Origin: a bacterium
GTDB taxonomy: Bacteria > Myxococcota_A > Polyangia > Nannocystales > Nannocystaceae
NCBI GenBank assembly: GCA_024742475.1
Contig: JANSYI010000031.1
Coordinates: 44,142 to 108,141, forward strand
Length of the DNA: 64,000 nucleotides
Reading direction: 5' to 3'
Positions 1 to 8,279 of this stretch are shown here, piece by piece. The notes under the pieces are model-generated. The model made no database searches and was not told the origin of the DNA. It saw only the letters and a program-made list of their open reading frames with translations. Position numbers and translations under genes: made by a program. Positions within the stretch are counted from its first letter, which is position 1. Every line of letters starts with the position of its first letter.

Positions 1-1
1 G

Positions 2-442
2 GAGCCCGCACCGGCCCCTCATCGCTCGGCATCGGCCGATGCGCACGGATTCGGCGACAAGATCCCGTGGGAGCCGTTCGACGGCGCGTTGGCGCACGCC
101 AAGAGAGACGGCATGCCCGTCATGCTGGTCGTGCACGCCAGCTGGTGTAAGCGCTGCAAGGAGCTCAAGCCCGCCTTCTCCGACGCAGAGATCGAGGCGC
201 TCTCGCAGCGCTTCGTCATGGTCAACGCCGACCAAGATCTCGAGCCCAAGGTCCTCGAGTACGCGCCCGACGGCGACTACATCCCTCGCGTGGTGTTCTT
301 GTCCCCCGAGGGCATCGAAGACCTCACGCTCACCAACGAGGCGCGGCAGCGCCACAGATTCTTCTACACGCCCGGGGACGACCTCGCCGGCGTGATGCGA
401 AAGGCCCTGTCCCGACATGAGAGAAACCCGCCTCCTACGTAG
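2..442 (+). CDS. Thioredoxin-like protein (5' end outside window)
   Basis: The reading frame is open from base 2, so the true start and any signal peptide lie upstream. The visible part carries a thioredoxin-type active site, WCKRC, after a hydrophobic strand (MPVMLVVHAS), matching the DsbD-C/thioredoxin_7-like fold in which the CxxC pair reduces or isomerises disulfides, usually in the periplasm. The cis-proline region can be placed at YIPRVVF. Its last 26 bases overlap the next gene, so it is almost certainly co-transcribed with the secreted S55-family protein and the large secreted protein that follow, and may serve them. The fold assignment is firm; substrate and location are inference because the N-terminus is missing. 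Confidence 0.8.
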   Translation, partial: EPAPAPHRSASADAHGFGDKIPWEPFDGALAHAKRDGMPVMLVVHASWCKRCKELKPAFSDAEIEALSQRFVMVNADQDLEPKVLEYAPDGDYIPRVVFLSPEGIEDLTLTNEARQRHRFFYTPGDDLAGVMRKALSRHERNPPPT

Positions 443-2288
443 GCGCATCGGCACGTGGGCGCTCGGCTCACTCCTGCTCACCGGCCTCGCGCTGGCAGCA
501 AGCCCCGAGCGCGCCACGGCGGCACGCAAGGTGGAGACGATGCCCGTCTCCGACGTCAAGCCCGGGATGCGTGGCCACGCGGTCACCGTGTTCAAGGGCG
601 AGCAGACCGACAAGTTCGAGGTGGAGATCGTGGATGTCATCCACAACTATCTGCCCAAGCAAGACGCGGTCTTGTTCAGATCGAACGACCCTCGGCTGGA
701 GCACAGCTCGATCGTCGGCGGCATGTCGGGCAGCCCGATCTTCATCGACGGCAAGCTCGTCGGCGCGCTCTCGTACGGGTGGCCGTTCAACAAGGATGCG
801 CTCGGGGCCCTCACGCCGATGGTCAACATGCACCAGGTCGGCGACCTCCCCTACCGACCCGACGTCTTGCGCGCGCCCAAGGGCGCGGGGCGTGGCAAGA
901 AGCGGCGGGGCACCCAGGCGTGGGCCGACACCATGCTTGGCCTCGACACCTCGCCGCTGCCGACCCGAAAGCGCCCCCAGGACCTCGACGCGAGCGAGTC
1001 GCTCGTGCCGCTGTCGGTGCCGATGTCCGTCTCGGGTCTGGGACCCGCCGCGACGCGCATGCTCGGTGATGCGCTGGGCATGACCCCGGTGCGTGGCGGC
1101 GGGCGGGGAACGTCCAGCTCCAAGCAGACCTCGCAGAAGAAGGGCTGGGGCGGCGGCGATGCGGTCTCGGTCATCCTCATCGACGGTGACAGCTCGGTCG
1201 CCGGCAACGGCACGGTCACCTGGGTCAACCCCAAGGGTGACCGACTCCTCGCGTTCGGGCACTCGATGTTCGACTCCGGTCCGACCAACGTGCCCATGGG
1301 GCACGCGCGCGTGCACACGATCATCAACAGCTACCAGCGCTCGGTGAAGGTCAGCAGTCCGCTTTCGATCGACGGCCTGATGTACCAAGACCGCCAGGCT
1401 GCGATCGCGCTGCGCACGGACAAGCGGGCGCCGATGATCCCGGTGACCACCACCATCCAGGGGCCCGATCCCGACCTCCCCCCGCGGACCTACGAGAACC
1501 GCGTCTCGTTCGGCGTCGACCTCACCCCCAACCTCATCGCCTCCATCCTTGCCGAGGCGATCGACGAGGCGGCACGAGACTCCACCGAGGTCGTGTTCAA
1601 GCTGCACACCGAGATCGAGTACGAGAGCGCGTCGGGTCGCCGGGAGCTCGAATTCGATGAGGAGCTCTTCTTCAGCGGAGGGCTCATCGGGCGAATCGCT
1701 GGCCGAACGCGGAGTGTGCTCGCCATCTTGGCGCTGCTCGACAACGGGTTCGAGGTCGCCGACATCCAGGACGTTCGGCACAGCATCTCGATGGAGTACG
1801 GCGCACCGCTCGACGAGATCGAGAACGTGCGCTTCGTGCAAGAGACGATTCGCGCCGGCGACTTGCTCGAAGTCGAGGTCACCTTCCGCAACTACGCCGG
1901 CGACGCGCGGACCGAGGTCTTCCCCATCCGCGTTCCCGACGACGCGGCCGGAGAGGAAATCATGGTGGAACTGGCCGCAGGCAACGTCGCGGTCCCGCTG
2001 CGCCCCCTCTCCGACGACCTCGACGACCTGGTCACCACGCTCACCCAGTCATTCCCCTCCCGCTCGGTGGTGCTCACCATCTATCGAGAGAGCGAAGGCC
2101 TGGCCACTCGCAAGGGCCTCATGCCCGCCCTGCCCGACAGCGTCCTCGAGACGATGCTCGATCGCGGCGCGACACAGCCCTCCGTTCGCCTCAAACAGAT
2201 GTCCCGGCGGGTCATCCCGACGAAATCGATCGTCGTGGGCAGCCATCGCCTCAAGCTCGACATCAAGGCCCCCAAATCCTTCCGGTGA
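417..2288 (+). CDS. Secreted S55 (SpoIVB-like) peptidase-family protein
   Basis: 623 residues with an Arg-rich start and hydrophobic segment (about 11-28) typical of a Sec signal. Residues 41-75 (PGMRGHAVTVFKGE...) and the motif GMSGSPIF at 102-109 are the hallmarks of proteins annotated as SpoIVB peptidase S55 domain proteins; the Ser in GMSGSP is the family nucleophile. A second conserved block, LAFGHSMFDSG near 279-289, can supply the His. In Bacillus SpoIVB the His motif precedes the GMSGSP motif, whereas here it follows by about 175 residues. The remaining C-terminal half is beta-rich and unassigned. It overlaps the thioredoxin-like gene upstream and, by GTGA, the gene downstream. Peptidase activity is inferred from the motifs, not shown. 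Confidence 0.72.
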   Translation: MRETRLLRRRIGTWALGSLLLTGLALAASPERATAARKVETMPVSDVKPGMRGHAVTVFKGEQTDKFEVEIVDVIHNYLPKQDAVLFRSNDPRLEHSSIVGGMSGSPIFIDGKLVGALSYGWPFNKDALGALTPMVNMHQVGDLPYRPDVLRAPKGAGRGKKRRGTQAWADTMLGLDTSPLPTRKRPQDLDASESLVPLSVPMSVSGLGPAATRMLGDALGMTPVRGGGRGTSSSKQTSQKKGWGGGDAVSVILIDGDSSVAGNGTVTWVNPKGDRLLAFGHSMFDSGPTNVPMGHARVHTIINSYQRSVKVSSPLSIDGLMYQDRQAAIALRTDKRAPMIPVTTTIQGPDPDLPPRTYENRVSFGVDLTPNLIASILAEAIDEAARDSTEVVFKLHTEIEYESASGRRELEFDEELFFSGGLIGRIAGRTRSVLAILALLDNGFEVADIQDVRHSISMEYGAPLDEIENVRFVQETIRAGDLLEVEVTFRNYAGDARTEVFPIRVPDDAAGEEIMVELAAGNVAVPLRPLSDDLDDLVTTLTQSFPSRSVVLTIYRESEGLATRKGLMPALPDSVLETMLDRGATQPSVRLKQMSRRVIPTKSIVVGSHRLKLDIKAPKSFR

Positions 2289-4462
2289 TCAAACACATGA
2301 ATCGCCCGCTTCGCCCCTTCCTCCTCTGCTCGCTCGTCTGTGCGTCTCTCAGCCTGGGGCCGACGGCCGCTCAGGCCGGAGGCACGCGCACGCTCAAAGT
2401 CTCCGGCTACTCCGACCTCGATCGCGGAGAAACCCAAGGCGCCGCCATCGAGTCCGATGGCCGGGTGACCGTGGGCTACCTGCCGCAGCGAGGTGAGATC
2501 AAACAGACCACGGCCTTCTCGTGCCTTGCCGACGGCAAATCGGTCCTGATCGGGACGGCCGACGAGGCCGCGATCGTCCGCGTGTTCCCCAACCTCTCCA
2601 AGAAGCCCGGCAAGAAGACGCGGCCCGGCAAGAAGGGCGGCAAGGTCGAGCCCGAGGCGACGCTGAGAGTCGAGAAGGTCGCCGCGCTCGACGGCGTCCT
2701 CGTGAGCGCGATGGCCAAGCTGCCCGGCGGCACCATCGTCGCCGCGACCGTGCCCGGCGGCAAGATCGTCCAAGTCAGCAAGAAGGGGAAGATCTCCGAC
2801 TTCGCGACGCTCCCCGTCGAGCAGATCTGGAACCTCACCGTGCACGAGGGCACGCTCTACGCAGCGACCGGACCCAAGGGTGAGCTCTACGCGATGACGC
2901 TTTCGGGGAAGAGCCCCAAGGTCGTTTTCGACGCCAAGGAGAAGGACATTCTCAGCGTCCTGCCCGTCGACGGAGATCTCGTCGTGGGCGTGTCACCGTC
3001 GGCCAACCTCTACCGCGTCACCGACGACGTCGATGGAGAGCTTCTGCACAGCTTCTCCGGCGACGAAGTCCGCGCCCTTGCGCTCGTCGACGGACACCTG
3101 GTGGCGGCGATCAACACGTTCCAGAGCCGGCAGATCGGCAGCGTCGACGCGCTGAGCAAGACGCTTCAGCGGACCAGCCTCACCGGCACGCCGCCCACGG
3201 GCCAGGCGGGCAATGAGCGCCCGCCTCAGGCCGACGGAAAGCTCTTCGCGGTCGACCTCGGGCCCAAGGTCGATCTCGACCGCGCAACCGAGGCGCCCTG
3301 GGAGGAGTGGATCGCCCGCAAGGACCAATACTTCACGTCCCTGCTCACCCAAGGCCCCGCCGTGCTGGTGGGGACCTCGCAGAGCGGCAAAGTCTACAGG
3401 GTGTCGGGGCCCCGTGCCGCCGCGACCGTCGCCGATTTCGACGAACGCCAGACCACGGCGCTTTGTCAGCTGCCCAAGGGTCCTGCCTTCGCCGCCACGG
3501 CCCACGGCGCCGGCGTCTACCAGCTTCGCGCTGCGCCGGCCTCACAAGCCAAGTACCGCCCGAAAGTCCATGATGCGATCCATCCCTCGCAGTGGGGCGC
3601 GGTCGTCGTCCGTGGAGACGGATCGCTGAGCGTTCGCGCTCGCGTGGGTCCCACGCCAGAGCCCGACGAGGGTCGCGGCAGCCGCTGGAGCGACTGGGTG
3701 AACATCCCGCTGACCAAGGGTCCCGCAGGGCTGCGCGGCAGCCTGGCCAAGCTCGCCAAGCGCCGCTACATCGAGCTCGAGGTCGGGCTCGATGACGCTG
3801 ACGCGACCCTGCGATCCCTCGAGGCGTTCTACGCCCCGGAGAACCTCGCCCCGCTGCTCACCGAGGTGTCTATCGATGCGCCACGCTTTGCACCCACCGA
3901 CGACAAGGAGCCGGGCTCCACGGTGAAGATCAAGTGGAAGGTCGACGCGAGAGACGACGACGACCTCGAGTACGACGTCCGCATTCGCCCCGAGGGCGGA
4001 AACAGCGGCGAGTGGATTGCCGTCACGAAGGACGGCGAGCCCGTGACCGGGCGCGAGGTGAGCCTCGATCTCTCGACGGTTCCCGACGGCGTGTACGAGG
4101 TCGGCGTGCGAGCGAGCGACGAGCCGGCCAACGGAAGCGCGCAGGCTCGCACCGACGAGCTGGTGAGCGATCCCTTCGTCGTCGATCGGCAGCGCCCCTC
4201 GGTCTCGCTCCCGTCGGTCAAGGGTTCACGGATCACGGCGACCGCCACGGACGACGGCGGCTACGTCCATGACGCGGCCTACAGCATCGACGGCGGCCGC
4301 TTCCGCACCGCGAGCGCGCAAGACGGCCTCTTCGACAGCCCCAAAGAGGTCGTCGTCTTCGACCTCCCGGCCGACCTCCGCCCCGGGACTCACCGCGTGG
4401 TGCTTCGCGTTCGCGACGCGTCGGGCAACTTCGCGATGGTCCCGGTCGTGATCAAGAAGTAG
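2285..4462 (+). CDS. Large secreted beta-rich protein (propeller-like plus Ig-like), function unknown
   Basis: 725 residues from a GTG that overlaps the upstream stop as GTGA; an alternative ATG lies at 2297. A signal peptide (about residues 5-32, ending AQA) is clear. From about 40 to 450 there are irregular repeats of the type 'gtlyaatgpkGelY', spaced 40-60 residues apart, as in beta-propellers. The C-terminal 230 residues look like one or two Ig/fibronectin-type domains (DGVYEVGVRASD; PGTHRVVLRVRDASGNF). A Lys/Gly-rich stretch near 105-120 may be a surface loop. No catalytic motif was recognised. Its position suggests it works with, or is processed by, the S55-family protein encoded just upstream. 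Confidence 0.7.
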   Translation: MIKHMNRPLRPFLLCSLVCASLSLGPTAAQAGGTRTLKVSGYSDLDRGETQGAAIESDGRVTVGYLPQRGEIKQTTAFSCLADGKSVLIGTADEAAIVRVFPNLSKKPGKKTRPGKKGGKVEPEATLRVEKVAALDGVLVSAMAKLPGGTIVAATVPGGKIVQVSKKGKISDFATLPVEQIWNLTVHEGTLYAATGPKGELYAMTLSGKSPKVVFDAKEKDILSVLPVDGDLVVGVSPSANLYRVTDDVDGELLHSFSGDEVRALALVDGHLVAAINTFQSRQIGSVDALSKTLQRTSLTGTPPTGQAGNERPPQADGKLFAVDLGPKVDLDRATEAPWEEWIARKDQYFTSLLTQGPAVLVGTSQSGKVYRVSGPRAAATVADFDERQTTALCQLPKGPAFAATAHGAGVYQLRAAPASQAKYRPKVHDAIHPSQWGAVVVRGDGSLSVRARVGPTPEPDEGRGSRWSDWVNIPLTKGPAGLRGSLAKLAKRRYIELEVGLDDADATLRSLEAFYAPENLAPLLTEVSIDAPRFAPTDDKEPGSTVKIKWKVDARDDDDLEYDVRIRPEGGNSGEWIAVTKDGEPVTGREVSLDLSTVPDGVYEVGVRASDEPANGSAQARTDELVSDPFVVDRQRPSVSLPSVKGSRITATATDDGGYVHDAAYSIDGGRFRTASAQDGLFDSPKEVVVFDLPADLRPGTHRVVLRVRDASGNFAMVPVVIKK

Positions 4463-4472
4463 GCCGCCAACC

Positions 4473-4511
4473 AAGAAGAAAGACCGAGGCTTGGCCCCGG
4501 TCTTTCTTCTT
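4473..4511. terminator. Bidirectional terminator hairpin
   Basis: A perfect 14-bp inverted repeat (AAGAAGAAAGACCG / CGGTCTTTCTTCTT) with an 11-base loop lies between two convergent genes. The A-rich left arm and T-rich right arm give a U-tract on either strand, so it should terminate transcription from both sides. Confidence 0.85.
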
Positions 4512-4536
4512 TCTTGGTGCGCGCGGAGGCGCGGGG

Positions 4537-4911
4537 TTAGTTCTTGCGCGTGCGCAGGTGCAGCGGCTTCTTGCCGGCTTTGCCGTCGGCGCGACGCTGC
4601 AGGCTGGCGACCATGTCGAGCAGGTCACCGAGCGACTTCTTCTTGAGGGCGTCGCCGTACTCGTGGTCCTTGCTCTGCTTCTTGAGCTCGAGCACCTTGG
4701 CGACCAGGCCATCGCGGCCACCGGCGGCTTTGGCTCGCTCGCCAACGTCGAGCAGATGCAGCAGCTTGGCGTTGGAGACGTTGCGGAGGCGACGTTTGTG
4801 GTCGTCGTCGGACTCGCCGTCATCGGACTCGATGAGGCCGACCAACTTGGTGATGAGGTCCGCTTTGGAGCCGTGCTGCTCCTTGACGATTTGAAGGGGA
4901 GTTTTTCGCAT
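4537..4911 (-). CDS. Small Lys-rich protein of unknown function
   Basis: 124 residues from the ATG at 4911, chosen because GAGGA lies 8 bases upstream; a TTG 27 bases further upstream has no such site. The protein begins MRKTPLQIVKEQHGSKADLI and is helical, strongly charged and Lys-rich (basic C-terminus LHLRTRKN), with no signal peptide or membrane segment. It ends against the bidirectional terminator shared with the secreted-protein operon. The composition would suit nucleic-acid or protein binding in the cytoplasm, but no family was recognised. Confidence 0.65.
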   Translation of the reverse strand: MRKTPLQIVKEQHGSKADLITKLVGLIESDDGESDDDHKRRLRNVSNAKLLHLLDVGERAKAAGGRDGLVAKVLELKKQSKDHEYGDALKKKSLGDLLDMVASLQRRADGKAGKKPLHLRTRKN

Positions 4912-5131
4912 TGTCGTGTCCTCGATGCTCACCGCCAACAGCGGCTACAAGGTGCGCGCGGCTGACCGCGTGCGGGTGACCCAGCCGCGAGAGGCCGGGC
5001 GCGAAGAGTGCTGGATCCTTCGCCAACGCGCAAACGCCAGCGCTTCGGTTCGGGATGAGCCACATCACGCGCCTGCAGCGCCCCCTTCAACATCAGCTCA
5101 ACTTTGCCCGCGGCCGGCCGATGGAACAGAC

Positions 5132-5509
5132 GTGCCCCTTCGCGTACTCATCGTCGACGACGACAGCCTCGTCCGAACGACCCTGAGCCTCATGCTCGAG
5201 GGCGCTGGACACGTCGTTTCCACCCTCGAGAGCGGTTTCGGCCTCGCGGTCGCGTTTCGAAGTCTGCGCCCCGACATCGTCATCCTCGACGTCAACATGC
5301 CCGGCTTGGGCGGCTGCGGCGCACTCCGCACGGCCCGAGAGCTTTGCGAGGATTCGGTCCAGCCAAAGGTGCTGCTGCACAGCGGCCGTTCGGCAGAGGA
5401 GCTTTCGGAGATCGCGCGGGGCGCGTGTGCGGATGGCTTCCTGCAGAAGCCCGCGTCGCGCAGCACGGTTCTCGCCGCGCTCGACAACGCGTCTCCCCAC
5501 GCGGCGTAG
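5132..5509 (+). CDS. Stand-alone receiver-domain response regulator (CheY-like)
   Basis: 125 residues from a GTG at 5132, giving the usual length of a single receiver domain. The acidic pocket is present (VDDDS near 7-11), the phosphoacceptor Asp lies in VILDVNMPG, and the conserved Lys is in LQKPAS near the C-terminus. The Thr/Ser position reads LLHSGRS. No output domain follows, so it probably acts by protein contact or in a phosphorelay with a kinase encoded elsewhere; no kinase is adjacent. An open frame extends upstream to 4916 but its composition (Arg/Ala/Pro without domain similarity) argues against it being translated. Confidence 0.8.
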   Translation: MPLRVLIVDDDSLVRTTLSLMLEGAGHVVSTLESGFGLAVAFRSLRPDIVILDVNMPGLGGCGALRTARELCEDSVQPKVLLHSGRSAEELSEIARGACADGFLQKPASRSTVLAALDNASPHAA

Positions 5510-5526
5510 ATCGCCCGGACGCAAAA

Positions 5527-5553
5527 CGCCTCGGCCGAAGAACGACCGAGGCG
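5527..5553. terminator. Hairpin between convergent genes
   Basis: Inverted repeat CGCCTCGG / CCGAGGCG with an 11-base loop between the receiver gene and the convergent lipoprotein gene. There is no T-tract, so intrinsic termination is plausible rather than certain. Confidence 0.5.
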
Positions 5554-5577
5554 CGCGGCGTGAACGCCTGAGACGAA

Positions 5578-6510
5578 CTACATCATGCCGCCGAGGCTCT
5601 TCTTGACGGCCTCGTTGATCTTCTCGAGATCTTCCTTGGAGGCTTTGGCCGAGACGTTGATGGCGGCGTCCTTGGCCTCGATCTTGACGCTGTCGGTGAC
5701 GGCGGCGGGGATACCGAACGCGCCGGCCATGCCCTTGGCCTGGTCGTACTGCTTTTGGAACTCCTCCGCCTTGGACTTGGCGGTGTCGGCATCCTTGAGC
5801 CCGACCGAGGCGTTGATCTCGAGGCCCGAGGACATGTCGACCCACATCGCGCCGTCCTTCATGCCGTCGGCAGGACCGGTTGCCATCGAGGCGGGGACGA
5901 CCCCGGCGGCCCAGACGGCCTTGGACATGTCGGTGCGGCCAAGAACGTCCTTGAGGCTGTTCTCGATGGCGGGCTTGCCCTTGCCATCGACGAGCTCCTT
6001 GACGGCGCCTGCCCAGTCCTTGCCCGCAACGGCGAGCGTGTCGTCGTTGACGACGTAGCCGGTGGCCTCACCATCGTCGATGGTCAGGACGAGCTTCCCG
6101 TCCTTCTCTTCCATCGTCCACGGCTCTTTGCCGTCGTTCTTCTCTTTCGCCTTGGTGGCGATGCACTCGAGGTTCTCTTTCTTGCCAAGGCCGGTGGCCG
6201 TGAGCACGACGGCCATCTTGCTGTCGCCGCCCTCGGGGTCGACGCCGAAGACGACGGACTTCCAAGTGTCGGGGCCAAGGTTGCACTCCTTGGCGGCGTC
6301 CATCATTTCCTTTTGCTCCCCCTTCTCCAGCATCTCCTTGTTGCCGTCGTACAGGGGGCTCTTCATCATCTCCTGGATGTTCGCGCCACCGATCACGGTA
6401 GCGGCATCGGGGATGAGCTTCGCGGCATCTCCAGACGCTCCGCCGCCCTTGCAGGCCGTGAGGGTCAAAAGGGCAGCAGCGGCAGTCGTGGTGGCCAGCG
6501 TCCGAATCAT
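5578..6510 (-). CDS. Met/Lys-rich lipoprotein of unknown function
   Basis: About 310 residues with a lipoprotein signal ending in LTAC, so it should be anchored by the Cys near position 20. The mature protein has short hydrophobic segments, many Lys, Asp and Met residues, and a pattern of amphipathic helices and strands (DAATVIGGANIQEMMKSP; a similar cadence near residue 190). Such proteins are common in myxobacteria as uncharacterised lipoproteins. The ATG at 6510 is preceded directly by an in-frame GTG at 6513. A good promoter (TTGCGG, 17 bases, TAAGTA) ends only about 7 bases from that start, so the mRNA is probably leaderless. Confidence 0.75.
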   Translation of the reverse strand: MIRTLATTTAAAALLTLTACKGGGASGDAAKLIPDAATVIGGANIQEMMKSPLYDGNKEMLEKGEQKEMMDAAKECNLGPDTWKSVVFGVDPEGGDSKMAVVLTATGLGKKENLECIATKAKEKNDGKEPWTMEEKDGKLVLTIDDGEATGYVVNDDTLAVAGKDWAGAVKELVDGKGKPAIENSLKDVLGRTDMSKAVWAAGVVPASMATGPADGMKDGAMWVDMSSGLEINASVGLKDADTAKSKAEEFQKQYDQAKGMAGAFGIPAAVTDSVKIEAKDAAINVSAKASKEDLEKINEAVKKSLGGMM

Positions 6511-6519
6511 CACCCGGGG

Positions 6520-6548
6520 TACTTAGCCGCCGCCCAAACCGACCGCAA
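6520..6548 (-). promoter_or_regulatory. Sigma-70-like promoter for the lipoprotein gene
   Basis: Read on the minus strand: TTGCGG (6548-6543), 17-base spacer, TAAGTA (6525-6520). The predicted transcription start falls at or within a few bases of the GTG/ATG start at 6513/6510. Confidence 0.55.
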
Positions 6549-6702
6549 GCACAAAAGATCGGCCGTTTTCGCCGGATCGCACGACTCGCAGCGACCCCGA
6601 ACCCTTGAAGACGGACTCAGCCGGCACCGGTTGCACGGCCGGGGACCAAAAGGCGTCTCCTCTGGTCCGTTTCGGCACCGGTCGGTAGGCTTGCGCGCCT
6701 CC

Positions 6703-7398
6703 ATGCCCTGGAAGAAGTGCGAATTCAAAGGTGAAGAAGTCTACGTGCGCGTGCTCCCAACCGGGAAGCCGATCGTGCACCGCGGGCGCGTGGAGGTGCG
6801 GTACCGGCTCGGAGCGCGGAAGTCCTACAAGGCTGCCCCGGACAACATCGTCGACCTCGGCGCCGAGATCATCAGCGACCAGGAGATGGGCGGGACCTCG
6901 GCTGCGGCGGCGACGAGCAAGGCCGCGCTCCGCGAGGAGCCCAAGGAGCCCGCCGACGAAAACACGATCGTCATCTACACCGATGGCGCGTGCTCGGGAA
7001 ACCCGGGACCGGCCGGCATCGGGGTCTTCATGCAGCGCCCCGAGACGACGCTGGAGCTCAGCGAGTACATCGGCAGCGGGACCAACAACATCGCCGAGCT
7101 CACCGCGATCCTGCGAGCCCTCGAGCAGATCGAGGAGGCGGAGCAGGAGCGGCGCATCCACCTGTACACCGACAGCGGCTGGAGCTTGGGCGTCCTGATC
7201 GGCGGCTGGAAGGCCAAGACGAACCTCGAGCTCATCGGCGCGATCAAGACGCAGATGGAGCGCGTTCCCAACCTCGAGCTGCTCAAGATCAAGGGGCACG
7301 CTGGACACCCGGGCAACGAAGAGGCGGACCGCCTCGCAACGCAGGCCGCTCGTCGCGAGAGCTCGAGCGAACCTCGCCAACGTCCGCGACGGCGCTAG
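6703..7398 (+). CDS. rnhA: Ribonuclease HI with N-terminal extension
   Basis: 231 residues from the ATG at 6703. The C-terminal 150 residues are RNase HI: YTDGACSGNPGPAG (first Asp), NNIAELTAI (Glu), YTDSGW (second Asp) and NEEADRLA (fourth acidic residue) supply the metal-binding DEDD set, with the late conserved KGHAGHPGN loop intact. It should degrade the RNA strand of RNA-DNA hybrids in the cytoplasm. The first 75 residues (MPWKKCEFKGEEVYVRV...) form an extra small beta-rich region absent from E. coli RNase HI, joined by an Ala/Glu linker. The stop codon overlaps the convergent deacetylase stop in a shared CTAG. Confidence 0.9.
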   Translation: MPWKKCEFKGEEVYVRVLPTGKPIVHRGRVEVRYRLGARKSYKAAPDNIVDLGAEIISDQEMGGTSAAAATSKAALREEPKEPADENTIVIYTDGACSGNPGPAGIGVFMQRPETTLELSEYIGSGTNNIAELTAILRALEQIEEAEQERRIHLYTDSGWSLGVLIGGWKAKTNLELIGAIKTQMERVPNLELLKIKGHAGHPGNEEADRLATQAARRESSSEPRQRPRRR

Positions 7399-8279
7399 AT
7401 CGTCTCGGCGAGCGCGTCGAGGCGCATGCAGGGTCCGCGCTCGCGCAGGAGCGCTTCGAGCCGCGCGCGCCGACTGGCCAGCGGTACCCGGAGCTCTGGC
7501 AGGTCGGCGTCGATCGCCTCGGACCGCGCATCGGCGAGGTCAATGGCGTGAAGCTCGAGGTGAAGATGCGGCAGCGTCCTCGCGCGTCGAACGAGGCGCC
7601 GACGCAGCAAGTCCGGACCCGAGAGCAACGTGGTGCCGATCAGCGGCAGGCGGGCCACGGGCGTGACGCTCATCGGCAGCTCGACGAGATCGACGTCGCG
7701 GCGACGATGCGGAAGGCGGGGTCCGAGGAACGATGCGGCGCCCGAGGCGACGGACGCCGACCGACGACCCCGCGCCGCCATCGCGGCCATGACCGCGACC
7801 TTGCCGAGGTAGTACGGAGGGGACGGGAGCGCGGAGCTGTCATACGCGTACCCGACCTGCGCCACGGCGCGCAGCATGGCGGCGCTGTGCGTGTATCCGG
7901 GTGCACGGAAACCTCGCGGCGCCCCCCCGAGCGTGCGCAGCAGCGCGTCGCACCGCTGCAGGTCTGCTGTAACCCGCGCCTGCGGCCAGGTGCTCATGTC
8001 ATAGGCGTGCGCGTACGAGTGACTGGCGAGCTCGTGTCCCGCGGCGAGCGCGGCGCGAAGCACCGCGGCCCCCTCCCCGCTTCCGGCCAAGTCGCGCTCG
8101 ACGTCGCGTCCGATGACGAAGAACGTCGCGCGGATCCGCAGCGACTCGAACAGCTCGAGAAAACGCGGCAGCCAGCGCGTCAGGGCCAGAGAGGCCGGGG
8201 CGCCTTCGAGGCCATGCACCGCGAAGTAGCAGCCGAGGTCGTCGAGGTCGACGCTGACCGCGGTCGTCCGCGCGTCCAT
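7395..8279 (-). CDS. Polysaccharide deacetylase (NodB-type)
   Basis: 294 residues from the ATG at 8279, which shares one base with the stop of the upstream glycosyltransferase (TGATG). The carbohydrate-esterase-4 motifs are present: SVDLDD (catalytic and metal Asp), the metal His pair in ASHSYAH, and RAPGY. It should remove N-acetyl groups from a polysaccharide or lipid-linked glycan. The C-terminus after residue 180 is Arg/Leu-rich. There is no signal peptide, so it probably works in the cytoplasm on a lipid- or nucleotide-linked sugar, as expected for an operon with a GT2 enzyme and an FAD oxidoreductase. Confidence 0.85.
   Translation of the reverse strand: MDARTTAVSVDLDDLGCYFAVHGLEGAPASLALTRWLPRFLELFESLRIRATFFVIGRDVERDLAGSGEGAAVLRAALAAGHELASHSYAHAYDMSTWPQARVTADLQRCDALLRTLGGAPRGFRAPGYTHSAAMLRAVAQVGYAYDSSALPSPPYYLGKVAVMAAMAARGRRSASVASGAASFLGPRLPHRRRDVDLVELPMSVTPVARLPLIGTTLLSGPDLLRRRLVRRARTLPHLHLELHAIDLADARSEAIDADLPELRVPLASRRARLEALLRERGPCMRLDALAETI

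Noticed and set aside
4916..5131. N-terminal extension of the lone receiver protein
   Set aside because: The added 70 residues have no domain pattern, and a GTG at 5132 starts precisely at the receiver fold.
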